Source of the DNA: Ailurus styani | Taxonomy: Eukaryota; Chordata; Mammalia; Carnivora; Ailuridae | Direction of reading: 5' to 3' | Length of the DNA: 64,000 bases | Assembly: GCA_002007465.1 (NCBI GenBank) | Contig: LNAC01000378.1 | Location: forward strand, 1,125,166 to 1,189,165 | Shown: positions 57,101 through 59,823 of the stretch, in pieces | Layout of the letters: each line of letters starts with the position of its first letter | How positions within the stretch are numbered: position 1 is the stretch's first letter | Notes under the pieces: generated by a model | Seen by the model: only the letters and a program-made list of their open reading frames with translations | What the model was told of the DNA's origin: nothing | The model's database searches: none | Program-made: the position numbers and the translations under genes

Positions 57101-59823
57101 CAGAAACCCAGTGAGATAAGCATTACTCTCACCACTTCTCTTGAAGTTGAGGCTCAGGAAAATGATGTTCCTAGCCTACCTTTGCACACTAGTGATGGTG
57201 ACCTAACAGGGGAAAATCAGTTTAAGTACCTATGGCCTCATAAAATAAACACAAAGTAGCCAAATAATTCATTTCTTTAAACTTGAGTCATTTCTGAAGT
57301 CACACATAAATTTGCATAGGACAGCATATTTCGAAGTGCTTGACATTGTCAATGTATTTTTCCATCTGGTATATGAAGTGATGTGGCAAAATGGTAAAGC
57401 ACTTGGGCTCAAGAGGACAGCTCTGGTTCAAGTTCAAATTCTGCACTGTGTTAGCTGTGTGACCTGGGGCCAGCCCCTTTAACTGCTCCATGCCTTGGTT
57501 TCCCCATTCATAAATGGGTATGATGGTAATACTTTAAGGTTTGTTGTGGGGTTAAATGGAAGAATAAATATAAAGGCTGGCCCATGGTCATCACTCAATA
57601 AATGATAACAGTTGTAATAATAATTGTTATGACAGCTGTATTAATCCCCACAACAACTTTGTGAGGCTTGTGGGGAATGTGGTATTATCCCCATTTTGTA
57701 TGTAAAGAAAATAAGACAAGGAGAGGAGGAGAAAGAAACTGGTGACCCAAGGTTAGAGGACTGGTAGGTGGTAGGATCAGAACTGGAACCCAAATCTCCA
57801 GAGTTCTTATCCAGGGAGAGAGCCATGTGGGAAGTAAACATCCCATGACTCAGCCAGGGCACTTCATCTTCTTTTGGGACAGATGGGATCTTCCAGAAAT
57901 AATGCCCCTGAATTTGTGTCACGTAAGGGTCGTGGAGAGTCAGAGAGGTGAGAACAGCAATGCCATCACACAGACATTGTAAGATAGGCAGGGTCTCATA
58001 ACACCCTGCATTATATGTTAGGTGATGTTCATTCCTGCCCCCAAAGAAACAATCAAAACCTTATGATGAGCGCTGATCTCTCTTTTTTTGTACTCTCCCA
58101 AGCTGGGAAGCAAGCGGCCAGTTTAGAAAAGGTGCCATGACATGGCATTCGAACGACCACGCGTGCTGGCAGTTGGTTGCCCATAAAAATAGGGACCACC
58201 AGGACCATTCATAACAGTCTCTCTCTCCCAACCAGCTGGAAAGTCCACTGCTTTTCAGGATCTGTAGTTCTCTCTCGAAAGCTGCTTTTATGGTTAAGTT
58301 TTACTTAACAGCATTTCAGTGCCACTTCTTAATCTCTGAACTTTACGTTCTAGGAGTCTGGTCGACACTGTGTATGCCTTGAAGGACGAGGTCAAAGAAC
58401 TGAAACAGGTAATGAAATAGAAAAGTCATTTCCTCAGGTCATATAACAGGAATAAGGCAGTGAGATGGGGATTTTTCTTGCGTCTTCAAGGTGGGTTTTG
58501 TTGATTTTACCACATGGTCTTGGCTTTAAATTTCTCAGGATTGCCCATGTACCCATTTAGTGGTTTACAGTAGGGTCCCCTACTTAGTGACAACTCTCCT
58601 GTTCTCTGACATTTGTAAACAGAATGTTAACAAAGATAAGTCATCCGTGAGTGTGCGAGTGTAAAGAGAACTGTAAATCTGGATTTGTGGGCTCGTGTGA
58701 TCCAGTAATGCACACTCTTCCTGGTGTTTGGGGACTGGCTATACCTGGTGATGGGGGAAAGGATAGACTGGGGTGGGGAGAACAGAGACCGGAAGACCGG
58801 TTGGGAGGTTATCACAAAACTCAGGGTGAGACACGATGGAGTCCTGCACTGAAGCAGTGCCACTGAGGCTGCAGAGGAGGAAAACGAACGTAAAGGAAGG
58901 CACATCGAGGGGCGCCTGGGTGGCTCAGTGGGTTGGGCCTCTGCCTTCAGCTCGGGTCATGGTCTTGGGGTCCTGGGATCGAGCCCCGCATCAGGCTCTC
59001 TGCTCGGCGAGGAGCCTGCTTCCCCCTCTCCCTCTGCCTGCCTCTCTGCCTACCTCTCTGCCTACTTGTGATCTCTCTCTGTCAAATAAATAAATAAAAT
59101 CTTAAAAAAAAAAAGGAAAGCACATCGCAGGATTAGAGCCCGTGGGAAATGATGTTGTGACGTTGGGATTAAGAGGGAGAGCCAAGGATTGAAAATGAAG
59201 CTTTTTACATGGGTCTCTGGTTTGACAGGGTGGTGTCCTTCACGGAAATCAGGAGCCACAGGAAGAAGAGAAGTTTGGGGTGATGGTAGAGACACTGAGT
59301 TCACTTTAGGACATAATGAGTTTGAGGTGCTTGTAAATATCAAATTGACACTGAGGACTGTGGACCTAGTGCTCATGAGACAAGATGAGGTCAAGTGTCA
59401 GAGGGACTTGGGAGGCCCCTGAGTTGAGTTGAAGGAGAAGAGACACTAAGTGAAAAGAGAGCTGAGCTGGAAGAGGGCCTGGGCCAGAGCTGTAAGCAAG
59501 AAGAATGCAAAGGCTCAGCCAGAGAGGGGTCAGAGAAGCAAGGGGCTGCCTTTTCTTAGAAGCTGAGGGAGAGGAGCCTGTGGAAGGGAAGTAAAGTCAG
59601 TGGTGAAGGCTGCTAAGATGGTGAGCAGGAGGAGCCCTGGGAAGGGGCCCTTGGGGAATTAATGAGTCTTTTGCCATCGTAGGAAAATAAAAGAATGAAG
59701 CAGTGCCTAGAAGAAGAATTGAAATCAAGAAGGGACCTAGAAAAGCTGGTCCGGAGGCTGTTGAAGCAGACTGATGAGTGTATTCGGGCCGAGTCCAGTA
59801 GCAAGACCTCCATTCTTCCATAA
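6549..59823 (+). CDS. ARHGEF6: ARHGEF6 (alpha-PIX/Cool-2), Rac/Cdc42 GEF: 17 spliced 3' coding exons
   Basis: Joined coding exons 6549-6619, 22141-22235, 24879-24974, 27307-27429, 40657-40795, 42968-43027, 45185-45331, 47615-47701, 48531-48609, 49406-49548, 50621-50746, 52522-52542, 53632-53725, 54698-54787, 56624-56723, 58354-58408 and 59683-59823. Every intron is GT-AG and every phase fits, giving 554 full residues plus one split codon before TAA, which matches residues 222-776 of human alpha-PIX. The order is linker, DH (about 241-421), PH (about 443-548), proline-rich linker, GIT-binding helix, coiled coil. The family activates Rac1/Cdc42, binds PAK through the SH3 domain and GIT1/2 through the C-terminal region, and acts at focal adhesions and dendritic spines; human loss is linked to X-linked intellectual disability (established knowledge). 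ARHGEF6 rather than ARHGEF7 is chosen because of paralog-specific wording such as [25 protein letters not shown] and the C-terminal TSILP. The CH and SH3 exons are outside the window. Confidence 0.97.
6839..7041 (+). mobile_element. CAN-SINE, sense
   Basis: GGGCGCCTGGGTGGCTCAGT start, poly-A end; AAGATTGAG(A/G)GCAAAGAG occurs on both sides (6822-6839, 7041-7058). Confidence 0.95.
7880..8094 (-). mobile_element. CAN-SINE, antisense (tandem pair, first)
   Basis: TTAAAGATTTTATTTATGTA head and GACTGAGCCACCTCAGCCAC end. The target CCCAGTGATTTAATTTTT recurs, mutated, at 8097. Confidence 0.93.
8111..8319 (-). mobile_element. CAN-SINE, antisense (tandem pair, second)
   Basis: TTTAAATATTTATTTATTAG head and GACCGAGCCACCCAGGTACC end. 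GTGATTTAATTTTT occurs a third time at 8341, so two SINEs used essentially the same target. Confidence 0.93.
8450..8965 (-). mobile_element. L1 with internal inversion (twin priming)
   Basis: 8450-8860 is antisense L1 3' sequence (ATAATGCTCTCTAGCTCCAT). After a GT-rich junction, 8888-8965 is L1 in sense (CTACCTTATGATCCAGCAAC), representing an upstream part of ORF2. Confidence 0.75.
8966..8998 (-). mobile_element. CAN-SINE end fragment, antisense
   Basis: TTAACTGACTGAGCCACCCA then GGCTCCCC; only the last 33 bp remain. Confidence 0.8.
9000..10100. other. Intron stretch, mostly unique
   Basis: Apart from the SINE at 9511, no gene, repeat or regulatory site could be named here. Confidence 0.5.
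9511..9706 (+). mobile_element. CAN-SINE, sense
   Basis: GGGCGCCCGGGTGGCTCCAG start, A-rich end; AAATTAACCAT at 9497-9507 and 9707-9717. Confidence 0.95.
10110..10315 (+). mobile_element. L1M-type 3' end, sense
   Basis: GGTTGTGGTGATCATTTTGC ... TTGTACCTCAGTAAAACTCA resembles the 3' end of older mammalian L1s; ends in AAAAAATAAAG. Confidence 0.65.
10470..10697. repeat. hAT-Charlie MER5/MER20-type element
   Basis: GGAAGCTTGTTAAACATGCA ... CTGGGCCCCACACCTGACTT ... CTCAGAATCTCTGGCCCCAG follow the MER5/MER20 pattern; family assignment from memory. Confidence 0.55.
11310..11700 (-). mobile_element. Older L1 3' region, antisense
   Basis: CATAGTTTACATTAGGATTC ... ACTCTTGGTGCGGTATGTTC match an L1M-type segment; diverged. 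Confidence 0.6.
11731..12063. mobile_element. Tigger-like non-autonomous DNA transposon
   Basis: Terminal inverted repeats CAGTTGAGCCTTGAAC (start) and GTTCAAGGGTCAGCTG (end) match with two mismatches. The interior resembles the pogo/Tigger MITE whose ends read TTGAACAAC...GGGGGTTAGGGGC. Confidence 0.8.
12064..14110. other. Intron stretch, largely unique
   Basis: Unique-looking sequence with a T-rich tract near 13323-13353 flanked by TTGCAAAATCT copies. No exon could be supported. Confidence 0.5.
14295..14865 (+). mobile_element. 5'-truncated L1, sense, inside the older L1
   Basis: ORF2 end (TGGAATACTACTCAGTCATC) to A-rich tail; flanked by AAGAAACCC(C/T)GTACCCAT(T)AGCAG copies at about 14271 and 14866. 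Confidence 0.9.
14369..14430. repeat. TA/TAA-rich tract inside an L1
   Basis: GATAGATAGATATATATA followed by TAATAATA units, inside the younger L1 at 14295-14865; a local expansion of an L1-derived AT stretch. Confidence 0.7.
15335..15551 (-). mobile_element. CAN-SINE, antisense
   Basis: TTAAAGATTTTATTTATTTA head, CAGGCGCCC end; AGAGTTCTTTAT at 15323 and 15552. Confidence 0.95.
16051..16247 (-). mobile_element. CAN-SINE, antisense
   Basis: Complete copy; TTGTGGCATGTTTT at 16037-16050 and 16248-16261. Confidence 0.95.
16433..16630 (-). mobile_element. CAN-SINE, antisense
   Basis: Complete copy; TCAATGTCTTTACTTGTT at 16415-16432 and 16631-16648, an exact 18-bp target repeat, so fairly young. 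Confidence 0.96.
16895..17020. repeat. AT-rich TATATG/TATA low-complexity tract
   Basis: Repeated CATATATATG- and GTATATAT-like units with local self-complementarity, in a decayed L1 region. Confidence 0.7.
17039..17231 (-). mobile_element. CAN-SINE, antisense
   Basis: Complete copy with GGGGGAGTGGGAGAGGG body variant; GAATACATTGT at 17028 and 17232. Confidence 0.94.
17622..18237 (-). pseudogene. S100A10P: S100A10 (p11) processed pseudogene
   Basis: On the minus strand, the ATG at 18164-18162 opens [19 protein letters not shown] and then [18 protein letters not shown], which matches the N-terminus of S100A10, the annexin A2 partner. One base is lost at the following Glu codon, shifting the frame to an early stop; a further small insertion lies downstream (near 17918-17924). 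The ancestral stop position is about 17867. There are no introns, a poly-A tail (T-run at about 17626-17634 on the + strand), and a direct repeat CATTGGATATAATTCTT on both sides (ending at 17624 and starting at 18237), so it is an L1-mediated retrocopy. It sits in an older antisense L1 within the 15.5-kb intron. Confidence 0.9.
18339..18791. repeat. Copy 1 of an intronic direct duplication (interrupted by a SINE)
   Basis: Segments 18339-18387 and 18581-18791 match 20580-20829. The copy contains the 3' end of an antisense SINE, a short L1-like part (GTTTTTGATGTTGTGTTTTC) and then non-repeat sequence. Over the last 210 nt there are about six differences (97% identity). A complete antisense SINE (18381-18580) interrupts this copy and is flanked by CCCATGAGTTTTT repeats. 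Confidence 0.85.
18381..18580 (-). mobile_element. CAN-SINE, antisense, inserted in duplication copy 1
   Basis: Complete copy; CCCATGAGTTTTT flanks it on both sides and is absent as a double in copy 2. Confidence 0.95.
18810..19620 (-). mobile_element. Old L1M 3' region, antisense
   Basis: TTTATCCTGCTGGGTATCTC, TTGAAACAACAATGACTGAG (reverse strand) and later text match antisense L1M; split by the SINE at 19126. Confidence 0.65.
19126..19328 (-). mobile_element. CAN-SINE, antisense
   Basis: Six TTTA units at the head, CAGGCGCCC end; CTAC(C/T)ATTTCATTTT on both sides. Confidence 0.95.
20431..20618 (-). mobile_element. CAN-SINE, antisense, partly in duplication copy 2
   Basis: AATATTTTATTTGTCAGAGA head and GACTGAGCCACCCCAGACAC end, followed by a C-run. 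Confidence 0.92.
20580..20829. repeat. Copy 2 of the intronic direct duplication
   Basis: The partner of 18339-18791, lying about 2.04 kb downstream in the same orientation and without the inserted SINE. The left edge is inside an antisense SINE (20431-20618); the right edge is in unique sequence. The shared junctions argue for a segmental copy and not for two independent insertions. Confidence 0.85.
20905..21120. repeat. hAT-type DNA transposon relic
   Basis: GGCTTCTCAACTGGGC start, TGGCATCTAGTGGGTAGAAG and CCATAATGCACAGGGCGGCC in the middle, GTGGAGAAACC end: a common mammalian MER element, family name uncertain. Confidence 0.6.
21121..22140. other. Unique intron end before the exon at 22141
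   Basis: No repeat recognised; short chance ORFs only. The last 300 bp are AT-rich, typical of an acceptor region. Confidence 0.5.
22141..22235 (+). CDS. ARHGEF6: ARHGEF6 coding exon 2: DH conserved region 1
   Basis: The exon is 95 nt, acceptor TCTCTATAG, donor GTAAGA, phase 0 in and phase 2 out. It encodes [17 protein letters not shown] and then [13 protein letters not shown] (about 246-276). This is DH conserved region 1; the Glu in the TEKDY stretch corresponds to the invariant DH glutamate that contacts the GTPase switch I region (family knowledge). The wording [13 protein letters not shown] is alpha-PIX-specific; beta-PIX has ILETENEYSKELQ. Confidence 0.97.
22821..22862. repeat. (GT)n microsatellite
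   Basis: About 19 GT units ending in GCGC, in the intron after the second exon; likely length-polymorphic. Confidence 0.93.
23280..23445 (-). repeat. MIR, antisense
   Basis: TGTCCCCATTGAACAAATAA and CTGAAGTCCAGAGAGGCTTA follow the reverse MIR core. Confidence 0.7.
24001..24240 (+). repeat. MIR, sense
   Basis: AAGAGCATGGACTCTGGAGC ... TTTAAATCCTGGCTTCACC ... TTGCTTAACCTCTCTGTGCC in MIR order; well preserved. Confidence 0.85.
24879..24974 (+). CDS. ARHGEF6: ARHGEF6 coding exon 3: DH helices 2-3
   Basis: The exon is 96 nt, acceptor TTTTTTTTCCAG, donor GTAAGT. The first nt completes Asn277; 31 codons follow ([20 protein letters not shown]..., about 278-308), with 2 nt of Lys309 at the end. It belongs to the helical DH core. 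An antisense L1 begins about 30 bp after the donor. One conservative difference from remembered human alpha-PIX is Phe for Val in the TVEFTS stretch. Confidence 0.97.
25006..25709 (-). mobile_element. L1 3' end and ORF2 fragment, antisense
   Basis: The minus strand holds a 141-codon ORF (25664-25239) with the L1 ORF2 C-terminal signature [14 protein letters not shown] ... [17 protein letters not shown]. The element starts about 30 bp after the donor of the exon ending at 24974. Confidence 0.92.
26684..26883 (-). mobile_element. CAN-SINE, antisense
   Basis: Complete copy; GGATTTGATTACTTTT at 26668 and 26884. Confidence 0.95.
27092..27137. repeat. (AAT)n microsatellite
   Basis: About 15 AAT units, 170 bp before the acceptor of the exon at 27307; it may be polymorphic. 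Confidence 0.95.
27307..27429 (+). CDS. ARHGEF6: ARHGEF6 coding exon 4: DH core
   Basis: The exon is 123 nt, acceptor TGTTACTTCCAG, donor GTAAGT. It encodes [19 protein letters not shown] then [20 protein letters not shown] (about 310-348), entering and leaving in phase 2. [12 protein letters not shown] is a PIX-family signature in the middle of the DH domain. An (AAT)n microsatellite lies about 170 bp upstream. The following intron is 13.2 kb, the second longest in the window. Confidence 0.97.
27575..27690 (+). repeat. L2 fragment
   Basis: TTTACTGAGCATCTACTATG ... GATGGGGATTCAGTAGTCAA resembles the L2 3' region. Confidence 0.55.
28516..28702 (+). mobile_element. CAN-SINE, sense
   Basis: GGGCCCCTGGGTGGCTCAGT start, A-rich end; GAGC(T/C)(G/T)TATTGACTT-type flanks. 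Confidence 0.94.
28912..29065 (-). repeat. MIR, antisense
   Basis: TGCTTTACAGATAAGACGTT and AGTGGTTGAGCCAGAATTAG follow the reverse MIR core. Confidence 0.65.
29594..29789 (-). mobile_element. CAN-SINE, antisense
   Basis: TAGTACCTCATTTTT at 29579 and 29790; end CCACCCAGGCATCCC. Confidence 0.95.
30353..30580 (-). mobile_element. CAN-SINE, antisense
   Basis: Exact 19-bp target repeat CCATAAATTCACCATTTTA at 30334-30352 and 30581-30599. Confidence 0.96.
32270..32459 (-). mobile_element. CAN-SINE, antisense
   Basis: Complete copy; GACACTCTTCTT at 32253 and 32460. Confidence 0.95.
32608..32731 (-). mobile_element. Short-variant CAN-SINE, antisense
   Basis: AAGTAGGCTCTGCTCTGGGC ... CAACTGAGCCATCCAGGTGC; lacks the GAGA-rich body. 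Confidence 0.85.
33285..33308. repeat. (AT)n short repeat
   Basis: Ten or more AT units in the antisense L1 region. Confidence 0.85.
34358..34689 (-). mobile_element. Short-variant CAN-SINE, antisense, split by a younger SINE
   Basis: Halves 34358-34440 and 34651-34689 read as one element (AAAAGTAGGCTCTACCCCCA ... GAGCCAGCCAGGCGCCC). The outer target repeat CCCCACACTCTTTC occurs before and after. Confidence 0.9.
34441..34650 (+). mobile_element. CAN-SINE, sense, nested in the antisense SINE
   Basis: GGGCGCCTGGGTGGCTCAGT to poly-A; target repeat GAGTCACATGA(C/T)CT at 34427-34440 and 34651-34664. Confidence 0.96.
34690..35400. other. Unique intron stretch
   Basis: No repeat or exon recognised between the nested SINE pair and the young L1. 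Confidence 0.45.
35402..35890 (-). mobile_element. Young L1 3' end, antisense, containing the sequence gap
   Basis: Poly-T, AGGGGTACAGGTCTGTGAAT ... CATATGATAATTGTCTTTCT. GCAAATTTCTT occurs at 35396 and 35889. Same subfamily as the sense L1 at 6097. Confidence 0.92.
35664..35758. other. Assembly gap (95 N) with identical 24-bp edges
   Basis: Ninety-five N. The 24 bases before (35640-35663) and after (35759-35782) are the same C-rich L1 text, CTACCCCCCACAGCCCCCCA + CCCT. Confidence 0.95.
36431..36646 (-). mobile_element. CAN-SINE, antisense
   Basis: AAATCCTGTTTTA at 36418 and AAATCCTGTTTTT after the element. Confidence 0.94.
36650..37860. other. GC-richer intron stretch with a chance 210-codon minus ORF
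   Basis: A minus ORF at 37910-37278 has no recognisable domain. Degenerate CCAGAGCATC-type units occur at 37688-37740. An LTR-like AATAAAG near 37282 was seen but no family could be named. Confidence 0.4.
37860..38615. other. Repeat-free AT-rich intron block, candidate conserved element
   Basis: About 750 bp without recognisable repeat in an intron otherwise dense in L1/SINE. Rich in TAAT, TTAAT and TATGCAA(T)-type text; contains the 11-bp hairpin. Confidence 0.45.
38482..38510. repeat. Perfect 11-bp inverted repeat (hairpin) with 7-nt loop
   Basis: CCATTAAGCTG, loop GAAATCA, CAGCTTAATGG. Both arms contain TTAAG/TAAT-type homeodomain core text. It sits in repeat-free AT-rich sequence. Confidence 0.8.
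38620..38815 (+). repeat. MIR, sense
   Basis: TGGTGTCATGGAAAGACCTG ... TCATCTGTAAAATGAGGATA ... AGAGGATTAAGTGCACGTG follow the MIR order. Confidence 0.8.
38874..39061 (-). mobile_element. CAN-SINE, antisense
   Basis: Exact TAGGAAGTAGGTTTA at 38859-38873 and 39062-39076. It splits a reverse MIR whose other part is at about 39070-39140. Confidence 0.96.
39140..40656. other. Intron stretch before exon at 40657
   Basis: GC-rich unique sequence (39180-39720) followed by unique AT-balanced sequence and the L2 fragment. No exon seen. Confidence 0.45.
40310..40445 (+). repeat. L2 3' end fragment, sense
   Basis: AAAGGGCAGGGATTTTTGGT ... GCTGCTGTATCCCCAGCAGA ... AGAGCCTGTTACTTAGTATC matches the L2 3' end. 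Confidence 0.75.
40657..40795 (+). CDS. ARHGEF6: ARHGEF6 coding exon 5: DH conserved region 3
   Basis: The exon is 139 nt, acceptor TTTTGCTAG, donor GTAAGG; it starts in phase 2 and ends in phase 0. It encodes [19 protein letters not shown] then [15 protein letters not shown] and [12 protein letters not shown] (about 351-396). The [16 protein letters not shown] stretch is the long alpha-8 helix (conserved region 3), the main GTPase-contact helix of DH domains. Translation can run a few codons past the donor, but the GTAAGG and the fit to the next exon fix the end here. Confidence 0.97.
40990..41405 (-). mobile_element. Old L1 fragment, antisense
   Basis: TTCACACCTCCATCACCTCA ... CTGTATATTAGATTCCCAGA ... 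ACTTATTCATCTTATAACCG match antisense L1 3' UTR. Confidence 0.75.
41405..42967. other. Intron, unique
   Basis: No repeat recognised. A poly-C run occurs at 42592-42604; chance ORFs only. Confidence 0.45.
42968..43027 (+). CDS. ARHGEF6: ARHGEF6 coding exon 6: end of DH
   Basis: A symmetric phase 0-0 exon of 60 nt (20 codons), acceptor TTTACTAG, donor GTAGGT. It encodes [20 protein letters not shown] (about 397-416). It lies near the C-terminal end of the DH domain. It could be skipped without a frameshift, but loss would remove part of a core helix. Confidence 0.96.
43628..43757 (-). mobile_element. CAN-SINE with internal deletion, antisense
   Basis: TTTAAAGATCTGTTTATTCG head and TGCCACCCAGGCGCCCC end, only 130 bp; TTTAGCTTCATT at 43616 and 43760. 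Confidence 0.92.
44077..44264 (-). mobile_element. CAN-SINE, antisense
   Basis: GTAACATTCCTTTTTGAA at 44059-44076 and 44265-44282, an exact 18-bp target repeat. Confidence 0.96.
44786..44979 (-). mobile_element. CAN-SINE, antisense
   Basis: CCACTTTATCTT at 44774 and 44980. Confidence 0.95.
45185..45331 (+). CDS. ARHGEF6: ARHGEF6 coding exon 7: DH-PH junction
   Basis: The exon is 147 nt (49 codons, about 417-465), acceptor GGTTCCGTAG, donor GTAAGA, phase 0-0. It encodes [20 protein letters not shown], then the linker [15 protein letters not shown], and the first PH strand [14 protein letters not shown]. The basic RKRK helix closes the DH domain. Small differences from remembered human sequence ([11 protein letters not shown] for EDIKNLGNVIF) are all compatible with function. 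Confidence 0.97.
45332..47614. other. Intron, SINE-free
   Basis: Contains weak L2-like text near 45440-45540 and purine-rich sequence at 46980-47260. No SINE and no exon. Confidence 0.45.
47615..47701 (+). CDS. ARHGEF6: ARHGEF6 coding exon 8: PH domain strands
   Basis: The exon is 87 nt (29 codons, about 466-494), phase 0-0. The acceptor is CCCTTTAG and the donor CAG|GTTAGA, which has T at +3 and is weaker than most donors in this gene. It encodes [17 protein letters not shown] then [12 protein letters not shown]. The [14 protein letters not shown] stretch is the classic PH beta-strand pair, and SPRMSGFIY is PIX-specific. Confidence 0.97.
47702..48530. other. Short repeat-free intron within the PH exons
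   Basis: AT-rich and without recognisable repeats; a tandem AGCCAGAGAACACAG pair lies at about 47795-47824. Candidate for conserved intronic sequence. Confidence 0.45.
48531..48609 (+). CDS. ARHGEF6: ARHGEF6 coding exon 9: PH domain
   Basis: The exon is 79 nt, acceptor TTTTTTTGATAG, donor GTAGGT; it starts in phase 0 and ends with 1 nt of a Gly codon. It encodes [16 protein letters not shown] and [10 protein letters not shown] (about 495-520). It forms the middle strands of the PH domain. The preceding 0.83-kb intron is free of recognisable repeats. Confidence 0.97.
49406..49548 (+). CDS. ARHGEF6: ARHGEF6 coding exon 10: PH C-terminal helix and Ser-rich linker
   Basis: The exon is 143 nt, acceptor GGGCAATGCAG, donor GTAAGT. 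Two nt complete Gly521, then 47 codons (about 522-568). [19 protein letters not shown] and [11 protein letters not shown] form the last PH strand and C-terminal helix with the conserved Trp; the serine-rich [16 protein letters not shown] follows and is a probable unstructured, phosphorylatable linker (inference). The exon ends in phase 0. Confidence 0.97.
50145..50240 (+). repeat. MIR fragment, sense
   Basis: GTGGGAAGAACGAGGGCTTT ... TGAGTTCAAATCTTGGGTTT matches the MIR 5' half. Confidence 0.65.
50621..50746 (+). CDS. ARHGEF6: ARHGEF6 coding exon 11: proline-rich linker
   Basis: The exon is 126 nt (42 codons, about 569-610), acceptor CATTTTCCCAG, donor GTAATT, phase 0-0. It encodes [18 protein letters not shown] then [20 protein letters not shown] and GYKE. 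The [20 protein letters not shown] block is nearly invariant between alpha- and beta-PIX, so it marks a shared interaction surface. It is low in predicted structure and rich in Pro. Confidence 0.97.
51238..51428 (-). mobile_element. CAN-SINE, antisense, before the microexon
   Basis: CGAATTTAATTCTTTT at 51222-51237 and 51429-51444. It contains TTTATTTATTTATTTCACAG, which looks like a splice acceptor on the gene strand. Confidence 0.96.
52348..52353 (+). promoter_or_regulatory. TGCATG (RBFOX-type) element upstream of the microexon
   Basis: TGCATG lies about 170 nt upstream of the 21-nt exon. UGCAUG is the RBFOX binding site and is enriched around neuron/muscle-regulated microexons; an upstream position usually favours skipping (established knowledge). 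Function here is inferred from position only. Confidence 0.35.
52522..52542 (+). CDS. ARHGEF6: ARHGEF6 microexon (21 nt, RMSYILK)
   Basis: A 21-nt exon, AGG ATG TCT TAT ATC TTA AAG, lies between CACTTTAG and GTAAGG, downstream of a pyrimidine-rich tract (TCATCTTCTCTTTCTTTA). It encodes seven residues (about 611-617) that I recall in canonical human alpha-PIX directly after YKE and before [10 protein letters not shown]; the remembered beta-PIX junction lacks them. Both neighbours join in phase 0, so inclusion or skipping keeps the frame. It is too short for ordinary ORF finding. A TGCATG (RBFOX-type) element lies at 52348-52353. Confidence 0.93.
53632..53725 (+). CDS. ARHGEF6: ARHGEF6 coding exon 13: basic linker (KSPKTMKKF)
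   Basis: The exon is 94 nt, acceptor CTGTCCTTACAG, donor AAAA|GTATGT; it starts in phase 0 and ends with 1 nt of a Ser codon. It encodes [19 protein letters not shown] then [12 protein letters not shown] (about 618-648). It is strongly basic, followed by an acidic SEEE patch, and is conserved between PIX paralogs. A divergent second copy of its first 75 nt lies at 54525-54599, before the next real exon. Confidence 0.97.
54352..54370 (+). other. G-run tract with quadruplex potential
   Basis: GGGGGCGGGGGGGGATGGG, 170 bp before the decayed exon copy. Confidence 0.5.
54525..54605 (+). pseudogene. Decayed second copy of ARHGEF6 coding exon 13
   Basis: Starting right after CCCTAG, 75 nt align without gaps to the first 75 nt of exon 13 (53632-53706), with 63 identical positions (84%). 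In the same frame it reads [20 protein letters not shown] then [10 protein letters not shown]. At least eight differences change the amino acid and three are silent. The last part of the exon and the GTATGT donor have no counterpart, and the pyrimidine tract is poor. Reading on into exon 14 is out of frame. It is most likely a dead tandem exon copy; an old alternative exon is possible. Confidence 0.75.
54698..54787 (+). CDS. ARHGEF6: ARHGEF6 coding exon 14: GIT-binding helix
   Basis: The exon is 90 nt, acceptor TTAAATCCCACAG, donor GTATGT; 2 nt complete Ser649, then 29 codons and 1 nt (about 650-678). It encodes [18 protein letters not shown] then [11 protein letters not shown]. The [20 protein letters not shown] helix is identical between alpha- and beta-PIX and belongs to the GIT1/GIT2-binding region (family knowledge). 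Confidence 0.97.
56070..56200 (+). repeat. L2 fragment
   Basis: TACTTAGTAAGCACCTACAG ... GTGCTGGGCCTTGTGGAAGG resembles the L2 3' end; a similar trace follows at about 56465-56540. Confidence 0.5.
56624..56723 (+). CDS. ARHGEF6: ARHGEF6 coding exon 15: acidic region after the GIT-binding helix
   Basis: The exon is 100 nt, acceptor CTTGTCTTTGTAG, donor GTGAGT; 2 nt complete Ser679, then 32 codons (about 680-711) and 2 nt. It encodes [18 protein letters not shown] then [14 protein letters not shown]. The segment is acidic and amphipathic and leads into the C-terminal coiled coil. Remembered human sequence reads [16 protein letters not shown], so the start is slightly divergent. Confidence 0.96.
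57385..57615 (+). repeat. MIR, sense
   Basis: TGTTAGCTGTGTGACCTGGG ... ATGCCTTGGTTTCCCCATTC ... CATCACTCAATAAATG; a nearly full-length MIR. Confidence 0.88.
57640..57800 (-). repeat. MIR, antisense
   Basis: ATTATCCCCATTTTGTATGT ... GTGACCCAAGGTTAGAGGAC ... GATCAGAACTGGAACCCAAA; reverse MIR directly after the sense one. Confidence 0.75.
58354..58408 (+). CDS. ARHGEF6: ARHGEF6 coding exon 16: start of coiled coil
   Basis: The exon is 55 nt, acceptor TTACGTTCTAG, donor CAG|GTAATG. The first nt completes Lys712, then [18 protein letters not shown] (about 713-730). Hydrophobic residues spaced three and four apart (L, V, L, V, L) mark the beginning of the C-terminal coiled coil that oligomerises PIX proteins. 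Confidence 0.96.
58909..59111 (+). mobile_element. CAN-SINE, sense
   Basis: GGGGCGCCTGGGTGGCTCAG to poly-A; AAAGGAA(G/A)GCACATCG on both sides. Confidence 0.95.
59683..59823 (+). CDS. ARHGEF6: ARHGEF6 terminal coding exon: coiled coil and stop
   Basis: Coding part of the last exon, 141 nt including TAA at 59821-59823; acceptor GCCATCGTAG. It encodes [20 protein letters not shown] then [15 protein letters not shown] and [11 protein letters not shown] (about 731-776). It is a highly charged heptad-type coiled coil used for PIX multimerisation. The end, TSILP, is the alpha-PIX end and differs from the C-terminal form of beta-PIX. The stop is intact. Confidence 0.97.
   Translation, partial: ENKRMKQCLEEELKSRRDLEKLVRRLLKQTDECIRAESSSKTSILP

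Larger units (their letters stand above)
54788..58353. other. Introns between C-terminal exons
   Basis: Poly-A tract at 54855-54870, L2/MIR traces as listed, otherwise unique; no SINE. Confidence 0.45.
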
